Assembly (NCBI RefSeq): GCF_937898475.1
Contig: NZ_CALEJS010000012.1
Location: 1-64,000 of the forward strand
Length of the DNA stretch: 64,000 nucleotides
Origin: an uncultured Chitinophaga sp.
Lineage (GTDB): Bacteria; Bacteroidota; Bacteroidia; Chitinophagales; Chitinophagaceae
Reading direction: 5' to 3'
In this document: in pieces, positions 52,073 to 60,385 of the stretch
Position numbering within the stretch: position 1 is the first letter of the stretch
How the letters are laid out: each line of letters begins with the position of its first letter
Notes under the pieces: generated by a model
What the model saw: the letters and a program-made list of their open reading frames with translations, nothing else
Told to the model about the DNA's origin: nothing
Databases searched by the model: none
Made by a program: the position numbers and the translations under genes

Positions 52073-52483
52073 TTATTGTATAAATACATCCTCACGGGTG
52101 AGGTCGTAGAACAGGTTTTGCAGCTGGTGCAAATGCACCAGTGGGCGCCCATACGGAACAAGTCCGGCGGGAGAGGAGGCGAGCGGTTGAAAAGCCTCCC
52201 CGGTTTCACGTATATAAATGCTGCTGTTATGGTTGTATTTGTAGGAGTAAGTATGTACGTCTTCTCCGTATTCTTTTTCTCCTGCCAGGAAACCGAATTG
52301 CAGCAGATGGTCTACTTCCAGCGTAACCGGGTGCACTTTTGAAAGGGGAAGTTTGCTCCTGGGCAAGCCTGAGTTGTACACGTGCCCTTCCAGTATTCCT
52401 TCAACCCTGAACACGGTCTCGATCATATTATAATCGTAGTACCATACCATATTGCCAATTCTCACATCAGTTTCTTCGATCAT
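52073..52483 (-). CDS. Hypothetical protein of a phage/mobile-type Bacteroidota family
   Basis: 136 residues, soluble. It starts EETDVRIGNMVWYYD, with a central HPVTLEVDHLLQFGF and near the end PLVHLHQLQNLFYDLT. This layout (RIGN-x-V/I ... PI-L-x-x-x-L-x-x-FGF ... VHxLQNLYFAL) is common among small hypothetical proteins found in Bacteroidota genomes and prophages. No function is known. Two paralogue-like features are Tyr/Asn runs in the middle (YSYKYNHNSS). It lies divergent from the aminotransferase gene, with 53 bases between the starts. Confidence 0.75.
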   Translation of the reverse strand: MIEETDVRIGNMVWYYDYNMIETVFRVEGILEGHVYNSGLPRSKLPLSKVHPVTLEVDHLLQFGFLAGEKEYGEDVHTYSYKYNHNSSIYIRETGEAFQPLASSPAGLVPYGRPLVHLHQLQNLFYDLTREDVFIQ

Positions 52484-52523
52484 AATTACCAGGATTATGA
52501 TGCAAGTATACCTAAAAAATCAT

Positions 52524-52533
52524 CTAAATTTAG
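52524..52533. promoter_or_regulatory. Palindrome in the divergent promoter region
   Basis: CTAAATTTAG, a perfect 10-base palindrome 3 bases before the aminotransferase ATG. TAAATTTA within it is one base off TAnnTTTG. Confidence 0.25.
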
Positions 52534-52536
52534 TAA

Positions 52537-53691
52537 ATGACTGTACTATCATCGCAGCGGCATTTATTTGACATACCGCCTGATATTGCTTATTTTAATT
52601 GTGCCTATAACACTCCTCAGCTGAACGAGACCACCCGCCGTCTGGCATCCGGTATTAACGTAAAGAAACATCCCTGGGAGATCATGCCCGCAGACTATTT
52701 CACGGACGCAGAAACAGTCCGGCGTCTGGCTTCCGAAGTGCTGGGAGGATCTGCAGACGGATATGCGGTGATACCAGCCGCCAGTTACGGACTAAGCACT
52801 GCCGCCCGTGCAATAGAACCACAGCTGCAGGCCGGTGATGGCATCCTGGTAATGGAAGAAGAATTTCCCAGTAATGTACTGCCCTGGAGGCGGATTGCAC
52901 AGGAAAAAGGCGTACAGATCGTAACGGTGCCGGTGCCCGATGATGGAGACTGGACCAGGGCGATACTGGAGCGCATCGATCGCCGCATTAAAGTAGCCTC
53001 CTTATCACCCTGCCACTGGACCAACGGCGCTTTTATCAACCTGGCCACAGTGAGGCGGGCATGCAATGCCAGCGGCACCATCTTAGTGGCAGATGCTACG
53101 CAGGCACTGGGGGCCATGCCGTTTTCCATAGAAGAAGTGCAGCCTGATTTCCTGGTTGCTGCAGGATATAAATGGCTGCTGTCTCCCTACGGTTTCGGGC
53201 TGATGTATGTAGCGGAACAATGGAGGGATGCGCGGCCGCTGGAAGAGTCCTGGCAGGCAAGAGAAAACGCAGCAGATTTTACCTCGCTGGTAAGATATTC
53301 TGACAATTACATGCCGGGCGCACGCCGTTTTGATGTTGGAGAAACGTGCCGGCCTACCATCCTGCCCGGGGTCATAGCAGCGCTGGAGCAGCTGCGCAGC
53401 TGGACCGTACCGTCTGTTGCCGCATCGCTGACCGTGATAAATGAAAAGATCGCTTCGCATCTTGAAATGCTGGGTTTTCAGCTACCGCCGGCGGCACAAC
53501 GTTGTCCGCATATGTTCGGCGCAGCCATCCCCGCGCATTATAAAGGCCGGCTTGTTACTGAATTAAGGGATAGGAACATCTTTGTGAGCCAACGCGGCAG
53601 CGCCGTGCGTTTTGCGCCACACCTGTTCATTAATGCAGATGATATTGCGCGATTGCTGGAGGCATTGGATGATCTGGTAAGGGGAGCATAA
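52537..53691 (+). CDS. Class V aminotransferase-fold PLP enzyme (cysteine desulfurase-like)
   Basis: A 384-residue PLP enzyme. N-terminal YFNCAYNTPQLNETTRRL fits the fold-I start. The cofactor region has TILVADATQALGAMPFSIEE (Asp binds the pyridine nitrogen), and the PLP-binding lysine is in FLVAAGYKWLLSPYGFGLM. Later RRFDVGETCRPTILPGV and SQRGSAVRFAPHLFINADD complete the class V fold. No catalytic cysteine loop typical of NifS/IscS is seen, so an isopenicillin-epimerase-like or selenocysteine-lyase-like role is possible. The reaction cannot be assigned. The start codon lies only 37 bases into the divergent spacer. Confidence 0.88.
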   Translation: MTVLSSQRHLFDIPPDIAYFNCAYNTPQLNETTRRLASGINVKKHPWEIMPADYFTDAETVRRLASEVLGGSADGYAVIPAASYGLSTAARAIEPQLQAGDGILVMEEEFPSNVLPWRRIAQEKGVQIVTVPVPDDGDWTRAILERIDRRIKVASLSPCHWTNGAFINLATVRRACNASGTILVADATQALGAMPFSIEEVQPDFLVAAGYKWLLSPYGFGLMYVAEQWRDARPLEESWQARENAADFTSLVRYSDNYMPGARRFDVGETCRPTILPGVIAALEQLRSWTVPSVAASLTVINEKIASHLEMLGFQLPPAAQRCPHMFGAAIPAHYKGRLVTELRDRNIFVSQRGSAVRFAPHLFINADDIARLLEALDDLVRGA

Positions 53692-53770
53692 AACCCCCTT
53701 TTTACAGGATTACTTTCCCGGGGCTTTTGACTTAAATTAGGCTTTGTTAATCTTTAAACCCGATCCTTTT

Positions 53771-53914
53771 ATGAAAAAGAAAACCTCGCAGAAACTGCAA
53801 CTTACGAAGATCAAGATCTCAAAGCTGAACAAAAGCAATCAACCCGTATTGGGAAACCGTACGCTGCCTACCACACAGTTCATTTCCTGTGGTCCTACGT
53901 ACTGGGTTTGCTAA
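53771..53914 (+). CDS. Putative class I lanthipeptide precursor peptide (47 residues)
   Basis: An intact small gene in the spacer between an aminotransferase and YihY/BrkB. It begins MKKKTSQKLQLTKIKISKLN, which fits the Bacteroidota class I lanthipeptide leader pattern (K-rich start, then L-x-L-x-K-x-x-I-S-x-L-N). The C-terminal part TLPTTQFISCGPTYWVC has three Thr, one Ser and two Cys that could form (methyl)lanthionine rings. There is no GG-type processing motif; GNR at 28-30 is a possible cleavage region. Its own strong terminator lies 37 bases after the stop, so it is a monocistron. No LanB, LanC, protease or transporter is nearby, so the modifying enzymes would have to act in trans. A chance or other regulatory peptide cannot be excluded. 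Confidence 0.65.
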   Translation: MKKKTSQKLQLTKIKISKLNKSNQPVLGNRTLPTTQFISCGPTYWVC

Positions 53915-53950
53915 AGCGCCGGTCATTAAAGCACCAAAGAGCTTATTAAA

Positions 53951-53989
53951 CGTGAAAGGGCAAAATTACTTTGCCCTTTCACGTTTTTA
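53951..53989 (+). terminator. Strong terminator of the peptide gene (overlaps the YihY gene end)
   Basis: A perfect 14-bp stem, CGTGAAAGGGCAAA (53951-53964) and its complement (53970-53983), with loop ATTAC, then TTTTTAT. Its 3' arm contains the stop codon of the convergent YihY/BrkB gene. Confidence 0.9.
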
Positions 53990-54965
53990 TTGAGGAATGT
54001 GGGTCCTTGCCAGTTGACTGTATTTCAGCTGCTTTTTCATTTTCCTGTAAAGTGGTATTGCTGCTTTCCAGCTGCACCGGCTGAACAGCAACTGCATAGT
54101 CATTGGGCTTTATTTCGGAACTGAACATGATTGCATAACATTTGGTGAATTCTGCTCCCGAATAAAGGACGACAGAAGAGAAGAAGATCCACAAGAGCAG
54201 CACCACCAGCGAACCAGCTGTGCCGTAAGCGCTGCCAACATCGCTGCGGCCAATGTAGAAGGTGATGAGAAATTTGCCCGCCATAAACAGCAGCGCAGTG
54301 AAGAGTGCGCCGGCCATTACGTCTTTCCAGCGGATCCTGGCATCCGGCAGTACTTTGAAGATAATGGCAAACAGGAACCAGATGATCAGAAAGGTCAGCC
54401 CCAGGTTGAGCACATAAAATAAGGATATGGTCACATCCGGGAACAGCTGTTTGAGCCGGTCCATAAACCCTTCCATCAGGGCGTTGATCAGCAGGGATAC
54501 CAGCAGTAGGAAAGCCAGGCCCACCACCAGCGAGAAGGATAGCAGCCGGCTGATCAGGAATTTGAGGAAGCCCTGTTTGGGTTTCACCTTTAGTTTCCAG
54601 ATGATGTTAATGGATTCCTGTATTTCGGAGAAAACAGTGGTAGCGCCGATGAACAGTGTAACAAACCCTACTACGGTGGTAACAGTATTACTGCTGTCAA
54701 TAGAAGCGTTTTTGATCACCTCCTGTATCTGGATAGCAGCCTTGCCGCCTACGAGGTCCTGTATCTGGGAGTAAAGCCGCCCCTGGATAGCCTCCCTGCC
54801 CCAGAAGATATCAGCCAGGAAAAGGATGACGATCATCATGGGCCCCAGAGAGAAGATCGTGTAATAAGCCAGGGCAGCGCTCAGTTTGGGCACATTGTCT
54901 TTACCGAATCCTTTAAAGGTTTGCTTCAATACTGTCCAGAACGCTTTTGGCGTAAATCGTTTCAT
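53979..54965 (-). CDS. YihY/virulence factor BrkB family membrane protein
   Basis: A 328-residue inner-membrane protein with about six helices. It has the family N-terminus (FKGFGKDNVPKLSAALAYYT, FSLGPMMIVILFLADIFWGR). Helices around residues 30-55, 98-115, 140-170, 185-210, 220-245 and 250-275 follow (IVLLLWIFFSSVVLYSGAEF near the end, typical). Once annotated as ribonuclease BN, the family is now regarded as membrane proteins of unknown transport function. The C-terminal tail, about 45 residues, is polar and extends past the usual length. Confidence 0.93.
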   Translation of the reverse strand: MKRFTPKAFWTVLKQTFKGFGKDNVPKLSAALAYYTIFSLGPMMIVILFLADIFWGREAIQGRLYSQIQDLVGGKAAIQIQEVIKNASIDSSNTVTTVVGFVTLFIGATTVFSEIQESINIIWKLKVKPKQGFLKFLISRLLSFSLVVGLAFLLLVSLLINALMEGFMDRLKQLFPDVTISLFYVLNLGLTFLIIWFLFAIIFKVLPDARIRWKDVMAGALFTALLFMAGKFLITFYIGRSDVGSAYGTAGSLVVLLLWIFFSSVVLYSGAEFTKCYAIMFSSEIKPNDYAVAVQPVQLESSNTTLQENEKAAEIQSTGKDPHSSIKT

Positions 54966-55027
54966 ACCATATTAAACTATCTGCAGCTGAGGTACCAAAA
55001 GCGGGCCAACTGCTACAGCCGTTCAAT

Positions 55028-55060
55028 AAGAAAAGGGCTTCACCAATGCCGGTGAAGCCC
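55028..55060 (-). terminator. Rho-independent terminator of the second Gfo/Idh/MocA gene
   Basis: A perfect 10-bp stem GGGCTTCACC/GGTGAAGCCC (55035-55044, 55051-55060) with a 6-nt loop; on the minus strand TTTTCTT follows. Located 24 bases after the stop at 55084. Confidence 0.85.
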
Positions 55061-55083
55061 CTTTCTTCATAAGTATTGTTTTG

Positions 55084-56205
55084 CTACGCTAATTTCAATT
55101 CTTGTTTTCTGCCTGTTTTACAAGCAGCATAGATGGCATCAATGATCTTCAGGTCTTTTACACCTTCTTCTCCGTCAACCGGTACAATGGGTTGTTTTCC
55201 TTCGAGGATGATGCCTGCCATTTCATCCATCTGTACGGTTTGGTGGGTCATGTGGGGTTGCGTTAATTCTCCTTTGTGAGTGCGGCCTTTAATAGGCCCG
55301 TAACCGGTAGAAGGCTGCATTTCCGCAAAGCCTTTCTCTCCGTTGAGGAAGAAACGGTCCAGGTTATTCATGTTATAGGTGGAAAGGCAGGAAGCTACTG
55401 CACCGCTGGGGAAGCCCAGCTGGAACTGGATGGTCTCATCTACTCCTTCCTTAAACTTTACCTTGTCAGTTTTGGTTTCCTGCGCCGTTACCCAGATGGG
55501 ATCTTCGCCTACCATATAGCGGGAGCCGTTAATTGCATAGATGCCGATATCCATCATTGCGCCGCCGCCTGCCAGCTGCCTGTTCAGGCGCCATTGAGTA
55601 GGATCGCCGATCCTGAAACCACATTGTCCCTGGAAGAATAATACTTTTCCGAACTCGCCATTTTTACGCATGCGGATCACTTCCAGTGTTTTGGGCTCGA
55701 AGTGCATGCGATAGCCCACCAGTAATTTCACTTTATTGTGCCTGCAGGCATCTACCATTTCCTGGCCTTCCCTGGCGTTCACAGCCATAGGCTTCTCGCA
55801 TATTACGTGCTTACCCGCTTTGGCCACACGGATCACCTGATCGTGATGCAGGGCGTTCGGAGTGATTACATACACGGCATCTATATCAGGATTGTCTTTG
55901 ATGCGGTCAAAGTTCTCGTAATTGTAGCAGTTCTTTTCCGGAATATTGTACTTGGCCTGCCAGGCAGTGATTTTGGCGGGTGTACCGCTGATAACGCCCA
56001 CCAGTTTGGCGCGTTTGCAGGATTGCATGGCTTCTGCCACCCTTGTGCCATAGCTGCCGAGTCCCATGATCGCTACACGCAGTACCTGTCCTTCATAGGT
56101 GGCAGATAAAATGCTACGTCTGCTGGCAGCGCTGATCAGTGGCATAAAAGGCATGGCCGCTGCAGAGACAGCCAATTTTTGTAGAAAGTCACGACGTGAA
56201 TTCAT
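55084..56205 (-). CDS. Gfo/Idh/MocA family oxidoreductase, exported (twin-arginine signal)
   Basis: A 373-residue NAD(P)-dependent dehydrogenase. Its start, MNSRRDFLQKLAVSAAAMPF, has the RRxFL twin-arginine motif, so it folds before export with its cofactor. The Rossmann fold shows VAIMGLGSYGTRVAEAMQSC and VYVITPNALHHDQVIRVAKAG. The EKP motif is in HVICEKPMAVNAREGQEM. The C-terminal domain contains GGGAMMDIGIYAINGSRYMV, typical of glucose-fructose oxidoreductase-like proteins. These enzymes act on sugars or sugar derivatives. It is not the GH109 type: the HGLGPVA segment is absent. A monocistron with its own terminator. Confidence 0.93.
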   Translation of the reverse strand: MNSRRDFLQKLAVSAAAMPFMPLISAASRRSILSATYEGQVLRVAIMGLGSYGTRVAEAMQSCKRAKLVGVISGTPAKITAWQAKYNIPEKNCYNYENFDRIKDNPDIDAVYVITPNALHHDQVIRVAKAGKHVICEKPMAVNAREGQEMVDACRHNKVKLLVGYRMHFEPKTLEVIRMRKNGEFGKVLFFQGQCGFRIGDPTQWRLNRQLAGGGAMMDIGIYAINGSRYMVGEDPIWVTAQETKTDKVKFKEGVDETIQFQLGFPSGAVASCLSTYNMNNLDRFFLNGEKGFAEMQPSTGYGPIKGRTHKGELTQPHMTHQTVQMDEMAGIILEGKQPIVPVDGEEGVKDLKIIDAIYAACKTGRKQELKLA

Positions 56206-56469
56206 AAATAAAGGTTCTGGATCTTAAGATAATAACTTTCTGCTAAGTGTTGCTATAGTTTTCCGCTCACTAAAAAGATAGTAGCTAAATATACGCAAAT
56301 TCCCCTTATTCCCGGAGCCGCAGGAGCTGGGGGAATGGTTCTCTCAATTAGTAATCATTCATCTGCCGCAGATACTTATTAAAATATTTAATATATTTAC
56401 TGCATTATTGATTGGGACATATATACCTGTGAAAGTAAAGTGTATCCCCTTAAAACAAACAACAAACAC

Positions 56470-56871
56470 ATGAACCAGAAACCATCTGCGGCTTTTGTCG
56501 CTACTTCCTGGGTTGCCCTTGGTGCCGGCATGATCGGCTATTTAATCGGACTTTGGAGAGCTGAAATGCAACTGAATGAAAAAGGTTATTATTTCGCTGT
56601 GCTGATGTACGGCCTGTTTTCTGTAGTATCCCTGCAGAAGAGTGTAAGAGATAAACTGGAAGGCGTGCCTGTAACGGAGATCTACTATGGGTTGAGCTGG
56701 TTCTCTACGATCCTTTGCATTGTATTGCTGACAGTAGGCCTGTGGAATGCCACCCTGCTGCCCAGTGAAAAAGGCTTTTATGCATTTGCCTTTTTGCTCG
56801 CGCTTTTCGGAGCAGTTGCCGTGCAGAAGAATACAAGGGATACGCAGTCTGCGCTGAAGAAAGAGGCGTAA
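56470..56871 (+). CDS. yiaA: YiaA/YiaB-family inner-membrane protein
   Basis: A 133-residue protein with four hydrophobic helices in two similar pairs: AFVATSWVALGAGMIGYLIG with YYFAVLMYGLFSVVSLQK, and LSWFSTILCIVLLTVGLWNA with FYAFAFLLALFGAVAVQKN. Each pair ends in (S/A)VxLQKxxRD, the YiaA/YiaB two-helix signature, and the repeat suggests internal duplication. The function is unknown. ATG 56470 is chosen over 56440 because it opens with MNQKPSAAFV directly before the first helix. In the upstream 264-base gap TATATTTA (about 56389-56396) is one base off TAnnTTTG. Confidence 0.88.
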   Translation: MNQKPSAAFVATSWVALGAGMIGYLIGLWRAEMQLNEKGYYFAVLMYGLFSVVSLQKSVRDKLEGVPVTEIYYGLSWFSTILCIVLLTVGLWNATLLPSEKGFYAFAFLLALFGAVAVQKNTRDTQSALKKEA

Positions 56872-56913
56872 GGGTAAAAGCAATCGCACAAATTACACAC
56901 GGGTCTTCATCCC

Positions 56914-57085
56914 ATGTCAGTGCGAGGTCCTGATGGGCTTTGTGTGGAGGGGGGCCGAAGCAATCTTCTTTTAAGTGATATACTGGTAATTTCGTTTAAT
57001 GCTTACCGTCTGTTGCATAAAAGAAGATTGCTTCGTCGCGCCACGCTCTTAGCTCCGCTGCGCTCCGCAATGACGGAGGATGGAA
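56914..57085. repeat. Palindromic interspersed repeat element (MITE/REP-like)
   Basis: A non-coding element between two genes. The core is a perfect 18-bp inverted repeat, CGAAGCAATCTTCTTTTA (56956-56973) and its complement (57018-57035), with a 44-nt loop. Outer flanks pair imperfectly: TGTCAGTGCGAGG near 56917-56929 against CTCCGCAATGACGGAGG near 57059-57075. The phrase GAAGATTGCTTCGTCGCG with CGCAATGACG is one I recall from short repeats scattered through many bacterial genomes. No transposase is encoded. Number of copies in this genome cannot be told from one window. Confidence 0.7.
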
Positions 57086-57106
57086 GCCCTACTTAACTCC
57101 ACCAAC

Positions 57107-59020
57107 CTACCGCGCTTCAAAAGGAGCAGCCGGCAAGCCCTCCTTGTTATATAAATTGGCTCCTTCAGGATTATTAGCCCAGGCATACCTTACCGCCAGC
57201 GGCTGCGTAATATTTTTATTCCATACTATCACTTCCTTACCTCTTATCATTGCATCTGCTCTAACAAATTTTCCATCTTTCCCCGCGATGGAAAAATGTT
57301 GTAAAGGTTTATCACCTGCAGCTAAAAGACCGCTGCCTGTATTGGTGAAGGTAATCACCATACTATCCCCCTTTATTTTCATAGACTGGTAGAGTGGTCC
57401 TGACGCCACTACCTTATCATCATTATATGCTAGCCGCATGGCCTGCAGGGCCAGTCGTGTACCTACATCTTTCTTGTTTAACGGATGTATGTCATTCCAT
57501 TCGCCAAGGTCAATAGTAACAGCCATGGCCGTACGTGGTACAGACAAGGTATTGAACTGTTGTTGCCTGAGCTCCGCCCAGTCACTTTCTGTAGCGGTGC
57601 TATCGGGCTCCATGAAGTTGGCCAGCTGCACAAAGAGAAAAGGAAAATCACCTTGTTTCCACCTGCTGCGCCAGTCTTTAATGAGTGTACTGAACAGGCT
57701 TTGGTATTCCCCGGGTTTTGATGTATTAGACTCTCCCTGGTACCAAATGGCGCCTTTGATGGAATAGTTGAGCAGCGGTGCGATCATCGCATTGAACAGG
57801 CCTGCTGCTTTCCACCTGACAAAGGTTTGCGCCGGCAGTGAATCCATAGTGGCGCCCATCTGGTATTTCCAGGCGCCGGAGAGGTCTATTTGTTGGTCGC
57901 CGCTAAAGAGAGTGTAGGGCTTATCCGGTACAAAACCTCCTTTTCCTGCAGTATTGATCACGCGTACAGCGATAAGGTTTTTACCTTCTTTGAGTAAACC
58001 GGCGGGCACGTCATATTTCCTCGGAGGATACTGGTACCCGGTGGTGCCTACAAACACACCATTGATGTATACGGAATCTGCATCTACTATTCTGCCCAGC
58101 CAGAGGCGGGCCGCTTGTCCGGCCATTGCGGCAGGTACATTAATCGTTTTTCTGAACCATGCAGCGCCGTTAAGGAAAGCCTTATCAGACCAGTATCCGG
58201 GGACGGAGTATGGCTGCCAGGCCGCATCGTTAAACAACGGGCTTTCCCAGTGATGTTTTAAACCTTCATCCCGGCTGTTCAGTAAATTATACCAGTTGGC
58301 CCTTGTAATGCTGTCTTTCGTTTCTATGCGGGTAATCAGCTTGCCGTCTTTGAATTGCTGCACCTCACTGTAGTAAGCAGGGAATTTCTTCAGCGCTTCC
58401 TCACTGATCCAGGCCTGTACAGGGGAGCCGCCAAGTGCTGCATTGATCAGGCCTATTGGTATTTCGTATTTTTCAAACAACTCATTGGCAAAGAAAAGAG
58501 CGACGGCGGAGAAACCGGCGATATGCCGGCCTGTGGCAGGCAACCAGCCGCCGTTATCTACATCCACGGCGGCCTGGTTGAAGTCATATTTATCTGGCAC
58601 CAGGAATTGCCGTATGCGGTCATTACCCCTGCCGGCAATAACTTCGGGGTATTTGTCTTTCAGCCGGTCCATGCTCAGTTCCATATTGGACTGGCCGGAG
58701 CAGAGCCATACGTCGCCGAAAAGAATGTTGTTGATTTCTATTCGGTTGCTGGCCGAAAATATCATGTTATAAGGACCGCCAGCCCGCTGGGGTGGAAGCT
58801 GTATGTGCCAGTTGCCATTCCTGTCTGCAGAAGTGGTATAATCTTTCTGTAGAAAGCTGAGGCTTACTTTCTCACCGGGAGCGGCCCATCCCCAGATCTT
58901 AACTTCGCTGTCACGCTGCAGGACCATGCCATTGCTGATCAGCCTGGGAAGCCTTATCTGCGCATTGCTGAAAGGTAATAACAGGCATAATGAAAAAATT
59001 AAGGTGGTAATTTTCTTCAT
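57107..59020 (-). CDS. Sialate O-acetylesterase
   Basis: A 637-residue secreted SGNH-type esterase that removes O-acetyl groups from sialic acids (or similar esters). ATG 59020 gives a signal peptide (MKKITTLIFSLCLLLPFSNA); upstream in-frame codons to 59215 have no such support and would overlap the divergent gene. The catalytic Ser motif is VWLCSGQSNMELSM. GLINAALGGSPVQAWIS, a beta-sandwich insert (carbohydrate-binding-like, GKGGFVPDKPYTL), and KGAIWYQGESNTS complete the family. A DxxH near the end (GEWNDIHPLNKKDV) provides the Asp/His. It sits outside the SusCD locus. Confidence 0.94.
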   Translation of the reverse strand: MKKITTLIFSLCLLLPFSNAQIRLPRLISNGMVLQRDSEVKIWGWAAPGEKVSLSFLQKDYTTSADRNGNWHIQLPPQRAGGPYNMIFSASNRIEINNILFGDVWLCSGQSNMELSMDRLKDKYPEVIAGRGNDRIRQFLVPDKYDFNQAAVDVDNGGWLPATGRHIAGFSAVALFFANELFEKYEIPIGLINAALGGSPVQAWISEEALKKFPAYYSEVQQFKDGKLITRIETKDSITRANWYNLLNSRDEGLKHHWESPLFNDAAWQPYSVPGYWSDKAFLNGAAWFRKTINVPAAMAGQAARLWLGRIVDADSVYINGVFVGTTGYQYPPRKYDVPAGLLKEGKNLIAVRVINTAGKGGFVPDKPYTLFSGDQQIDLSGAWKYQMGATMDSLPAQTFVRWKAAGLFNAMIAPLLNYSIKGAIWYQGESNTSKPGEYQSLFSTLIKDWRSRWKQGDFPFLFVQLANFMEPDSTATESDWAELRQQQFNTLSVPRTAMAVTIDLGEWNDIHPLNKKDVGTRLALQAMRLAYNDDKVVASGPLYQSMKIKGDSMVITFTNTGSGLLAAGDKPLQHFSIAGKDGKFVRADAMIRGKEVIVWNKNITQPLAVRYAWANNPEGANLYNKEGLPAAPFEAR

Positions 59021-59091
59021 CGGGAGTGTTTTTTGCCGGTAAAACAATGTACAAAAAAATCTCAACCGTTTTGTTTTATCTTCGGGCTCGT

Positions 59092-59886
59092 ATGAAGCGT
59101 ATACTTTTATTGTTATTGATCGCATCCTGCGCTTTTTCCTGTGTAAATCCTGCTGCAGAACAGGAAGCCGCCAACAAGGATAGCATTGTATTGAATGAAC
59201 CTTCACCCGAAGCAACGTCAGATTTTAGAACGCTGGATACGTCGCTGAGCTTTGCGGGGCTTTGGGTAAATGAAACGTATATCGACAACATCCGCAAAAC
59301 AAGATCTCCCCGCCAGTCGCAGGATGTAATGGAAAGCTGTATTACCATTCCATCCCGTACCTTACAAGTAACCCGTATGGTGGAAGGTTTTCATGAAGGG
59401 GCGGAGGATGTGGTAGTGGTAAAGGACCGTAACAGCTATAAGCTGTATGATGCAAACCTCAACACTTTACAGAAAGAGCTGGGACTGATCTCTCCAACGC
59501 GTTTGAAGATAGGGGATCAGTTCTTCAGCCGCATCTCTCATCACGATACTACGCTCACTGATCTGGGCATACTTGAAGAACTGCTGTTCAGCGGTCGCTA
59601 CGAGCTGGAGAACGGAAAGGAGGTTATATTTACATCAGACGGCCGCATACAGGGCCTGGATGGCTTTGAGCGTTATGATCCGCTGATTGATTATACTACC
59701 AGTCCGCTCGGCAATTTTGATCTGGTGAATATGGGGCCCGGCAAAGGTAAAGATTACGGTTACCGCTTCAAAGGCGATACCTTACAGATCTTCGGTACTA
59801 TCTGCGCTACGCCAGGTGAAGACAGCAACTTCTGCGATTCTCTCGTACAAGGCACTATGCTTTACAAGCTGGTACGTAAACAATAA
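59092..59886 (+). CDS. Hypothetical lipoprotein
   Basis: A 264-residue lipoprotein: the signal peptide is LLLLLIASCAFSCVN, with lipobox Cys at about residue 16. The mature part is polar: SLSFAGLWVNETYIDNIRKT near the start, and YRLENGKEVIF-like strands later (GRYELENGKEVIFTSDGRIQ). The WVNxxY motif and the beta-rich pattern suggest a lipocalin-like or META-like fold, but I do not recognise the family. ATG 59092 is chosen for the signal peptide; in-frame codons upstream to 59026 would overlap the sialate esterase start region. Divergent from that gene, 71 bases apart. Confidence 0.75.
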   Translation: MKRILLLLLIASCAFSCVNPAAEQEAANKDSIVLNEPSPEATSDFRTLDTSLSFAGLWVNETYIDNIRKTRSPRQSQDVMESCITIPSRTLQVTRMVEGFHEGAEDVVVVKDRNSYKLYDANLNTLQKELGLISPTRLKIGDQFFSRISHHDTTLTDLGILEELLFSGRYELENGKEVIFTSDGRIQGLDGFERYDPLIDYTTSPLGNFDLVNMGPGKGKDYGYRFKGDTLQIFGTICATPGEDSNFCDSLVQGTMLYKLVRKQ

Positions 59887-59892
59887 GCGCCT

Positions 59893-60351
59893 TTAGGGTT
59901 GCTGTTTTTCTATCTTATCGTGGTATTGCAGGTAAAGTGGCAGGGCAGCAGATCCATACCACTGGTACACCTCCGCATCCAGCAGTTTTGATTGTACTGC
60001 CGGATCGGTTTGTAGCAGCTCATTGGCTTCTGCTACCGTTTTTGCATTGAGGATGAATATGCCGCGGTAGGTCTTGTCATTCTTCCCTAAAGGACCAGCC
60101 ACTACCAGTTTCCCGTTGTCTGCCAGGCGGTTGATGTTGTTCATATGCCCCCTGAACAGGCTGTCTAAAACAGCTTTATCTGCTACTTTATTGGAACCTG
60201 TTTTCAATATTACCAACACGTAAGATTTCATGCCATAATCGTCAGCACCCAGCGAGTCAGCCAGGGCTTTATCATATTTGGGGCGCTCCGCCTGTGCATA
60301 AGCAGCGCTGCACAGGAGCGTAAACAGCGCAATGGTCAGTGTTCTTTTCAT
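59893..60351 (-). CDS. YciI-like family protein, secreted
   Basis: 152 residues with a signal peptide (TIALFTLLCSAAYAQ). The YciI-like ferredoxin-fold domain follows: KSYVLVILKTGSNKVADKAV, HMNNINRLADNGKLVVAGPL and GIFILNAKTVAEANELLQTD. YciI proteins are small and usually cytosolic, with a His-Asp pair as possible active site (His in GHMNNI here). Secreted versions are common in Bacteroidota. ATG 60351 is chosen for the signal peptide. It lies 35 bases downstream of the rhamnosidase on the same strand, so the two may be co-transcribed. Confidence 0.85.
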   Translation of the reverse strand: MKRTLTIALFTLLCSAAYAQAERPKYDKALADSLGADDYGMKSYVLVILKTGSNKVADKAVLDSLFRGHMNNINRLADNGKLVVAGPLGKNDKTYRGIFILNAKTVAEANELLQTDPAVQSKLLDAEVYQWYGSAALPLYLQYHDKIEKQQP

Positions 60352-60385
60352 GCAATAAGGATGTGTACCTTCCAAAGGTAGGGTA

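Noticed and set aside
50935..52209. The longer start of the beta-propeller gene at 52209
   Set aside because: The extra 52 residues are Cys-rich and overlap the gene at 52073-52483; a signal peptide begins at 52053.
53692..53770. A Bacteroidota promoter before the lanthipeptide-type gene
   Set aside because: TAGGCTTTG has one base too many for TAnnTTTG, and no -33 TTTG at the right distance is seen.
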